Below are positions 63,230 through 64,000 of a stretch of 64,000 nucleotides of DNA, piece after piece (within the stretch, counting starts at the first letter, position 1; every line of letters starts with the position of its first letter). The notes under the pieces are model-generated. The model saw nothing but the letters and a program-made list of their open reading frames with translations, did not search any database and was not told the origin of the DNA. The position numbers were made by a program, and so were the translations under genes. Source of the stretch: Theristus sp. LFF4_11 (Eukaryota; Nematoda; Chromadorea; Monhysterida; Xyalidae); the NCBI GenBank assembly GCA_030248135.1, contig JASANC010002195.1, positions 36,021 through 100,020 on the forward strand, written 5' to 3'.

Positions 63230-63966
63230 TAGAGATGTAAGGGTAAAAAAATTTTTTTAAATTTAAAAAAAAGTAAAAAAATGAGCATTTTTTTATATTT
63301 TTTTATTAAAAATTTTTGAAATTTTTTCTTTAATGTGCCCTGAAAATGCCGTTTTGGCATAATTTTTCGAAAGTTCAACAAAAATTTTCTTTGACTTCAC
63401 CTTGTCACTTAGTCTTCAACGCTGCAGGTGGTATTCTGGATTGATTTATCGACTGTTTTTAGCCTTGGTGAGTGATGATCGACTCGCGCATTGAAGTACT
63501 TGAGCGTCGCAAAGGCTAGTTCAACAAATTCCGATGCCGCTAAGGTGAGATAGAAGCAGAGAACTCACATTTACGCATCGTTTTTCAGGATCTCAAAAGG
63601 TCGAAATTGCACTGTCTGCCACTGCAAGCGTAACTTCGTTGGTTGCTCGTTGCTGTTTCGCCTCGTGTCGTCAGCATGATCACACCGGTTTGTTGTTGAA
63701 CTTGTTTCCGTGTTATTTGAGGTGAATTGAGAGGCAAAACACGAGACGTGATGTCGTCGGTGGGAAAATGGGGTCGCCGAAACCAAGTCTGAAATTTTCA
63801 CCCTCCTCCCATAGGAGTGGGGGTCATATGGTAAGTCGGTGGCTCCTCAGATGGTGATATTCGGACTCCCTGAAAAATTCTGAACAACTTTCATTAAAAA
63901 AAAATTAAAAAAAATTTTTTTTTTCAAAAAAGAAAAAAAATAGAATTTTTTTTCTTGACATCTCTA
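63230..63966 (+). mobile_element. hAT-type non-autonomous element (family H1), copy 2
   Basis: 737 bp, nearly identical to the copy at 19457-20194, with ends tagagatgtaag / cttgacatctcta and exact 8-bp duplication gtccgacc (63222-63229 and 63967-63974). High similarity of two copies about 43 kb apart indicates recent mobility. Confidence 0.9.
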
Positions 63967-64000
63967 GTCCGACCCCCCTCCCCCTTGAATTCAAAAATCG

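Overview
This is a eukaryotic chromosomal window, most likely from a nematode, possibly an early-branching one (the clade is inference). The evidence is compact genes with many short introns, a very long chain of peritrophin-A type chitin-binding domains like nematode eggshell or vitelline-layer proteins, and two SR splicing-factor genes head to tail, as I recall for rsp-1/rsp-2 in Caenorhabditis elegans. No bacterial features are present. Splice junctions were placed by eye. In each complete model the phases of all exons agree and end in one stop codon.

Layout. 3-18360 (+): the 3' part (39 exons, about 2,664 residues) of a giant secreted protein with 36 chitin-binding type-2 domains, a furin-like site, acidic inserts and a Gly-Ser-Ala minisatellite-coded linker. 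18361-26300: repeat-rich, with an hAT-type MITE, a tentative minus-strand gene whose one long intron is almost entirely a repeat, and a reverse-transcriptase ORF (-). 26318-30117 (+): an unrecognised 491-residue, Asn-rich protein with a MITE inserted at a 3' splice site. 31290-35106 (+): RCL1-like ribosome-biogenesis factor with a GC-AG intron. 35583-36614 (+): RNase H2 subunit C. 37495-40588 (+): torsin AAA+ ATPase. 40589-45731: long gap with weak ORFs. 45732-48860 (+): a divergent two-pore K+ channel-like protein without recognisable selectivity filters. 50600-54455 and 55930-60857 (-): tandem SRSF4/5/6-like SR proteins. 61065-64000: a nest of transposons in which at least three insertion events can be ordered.

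Mobile DNA is the second theme. Five non-autonomous elements have hAT-like TIRs (TAGAGATGT, TAGGGTTGGC or TAGGGGTGTTAA); four of them have exact 8-bp target duplications. There are also short palindromic MITE families scattered in introns and intergenic DNA, and a tRNA-derived SINE. The genes share no obvious pathway: extracellular chitin matrix, rRNA processing, RNA/DNA hybrid removal, ER/nuclear-envelope AAA+ function, membrane protein and splicing. Five genes from 26318 to 48860 share an orientation, but the gaps are too long to claim an operon.
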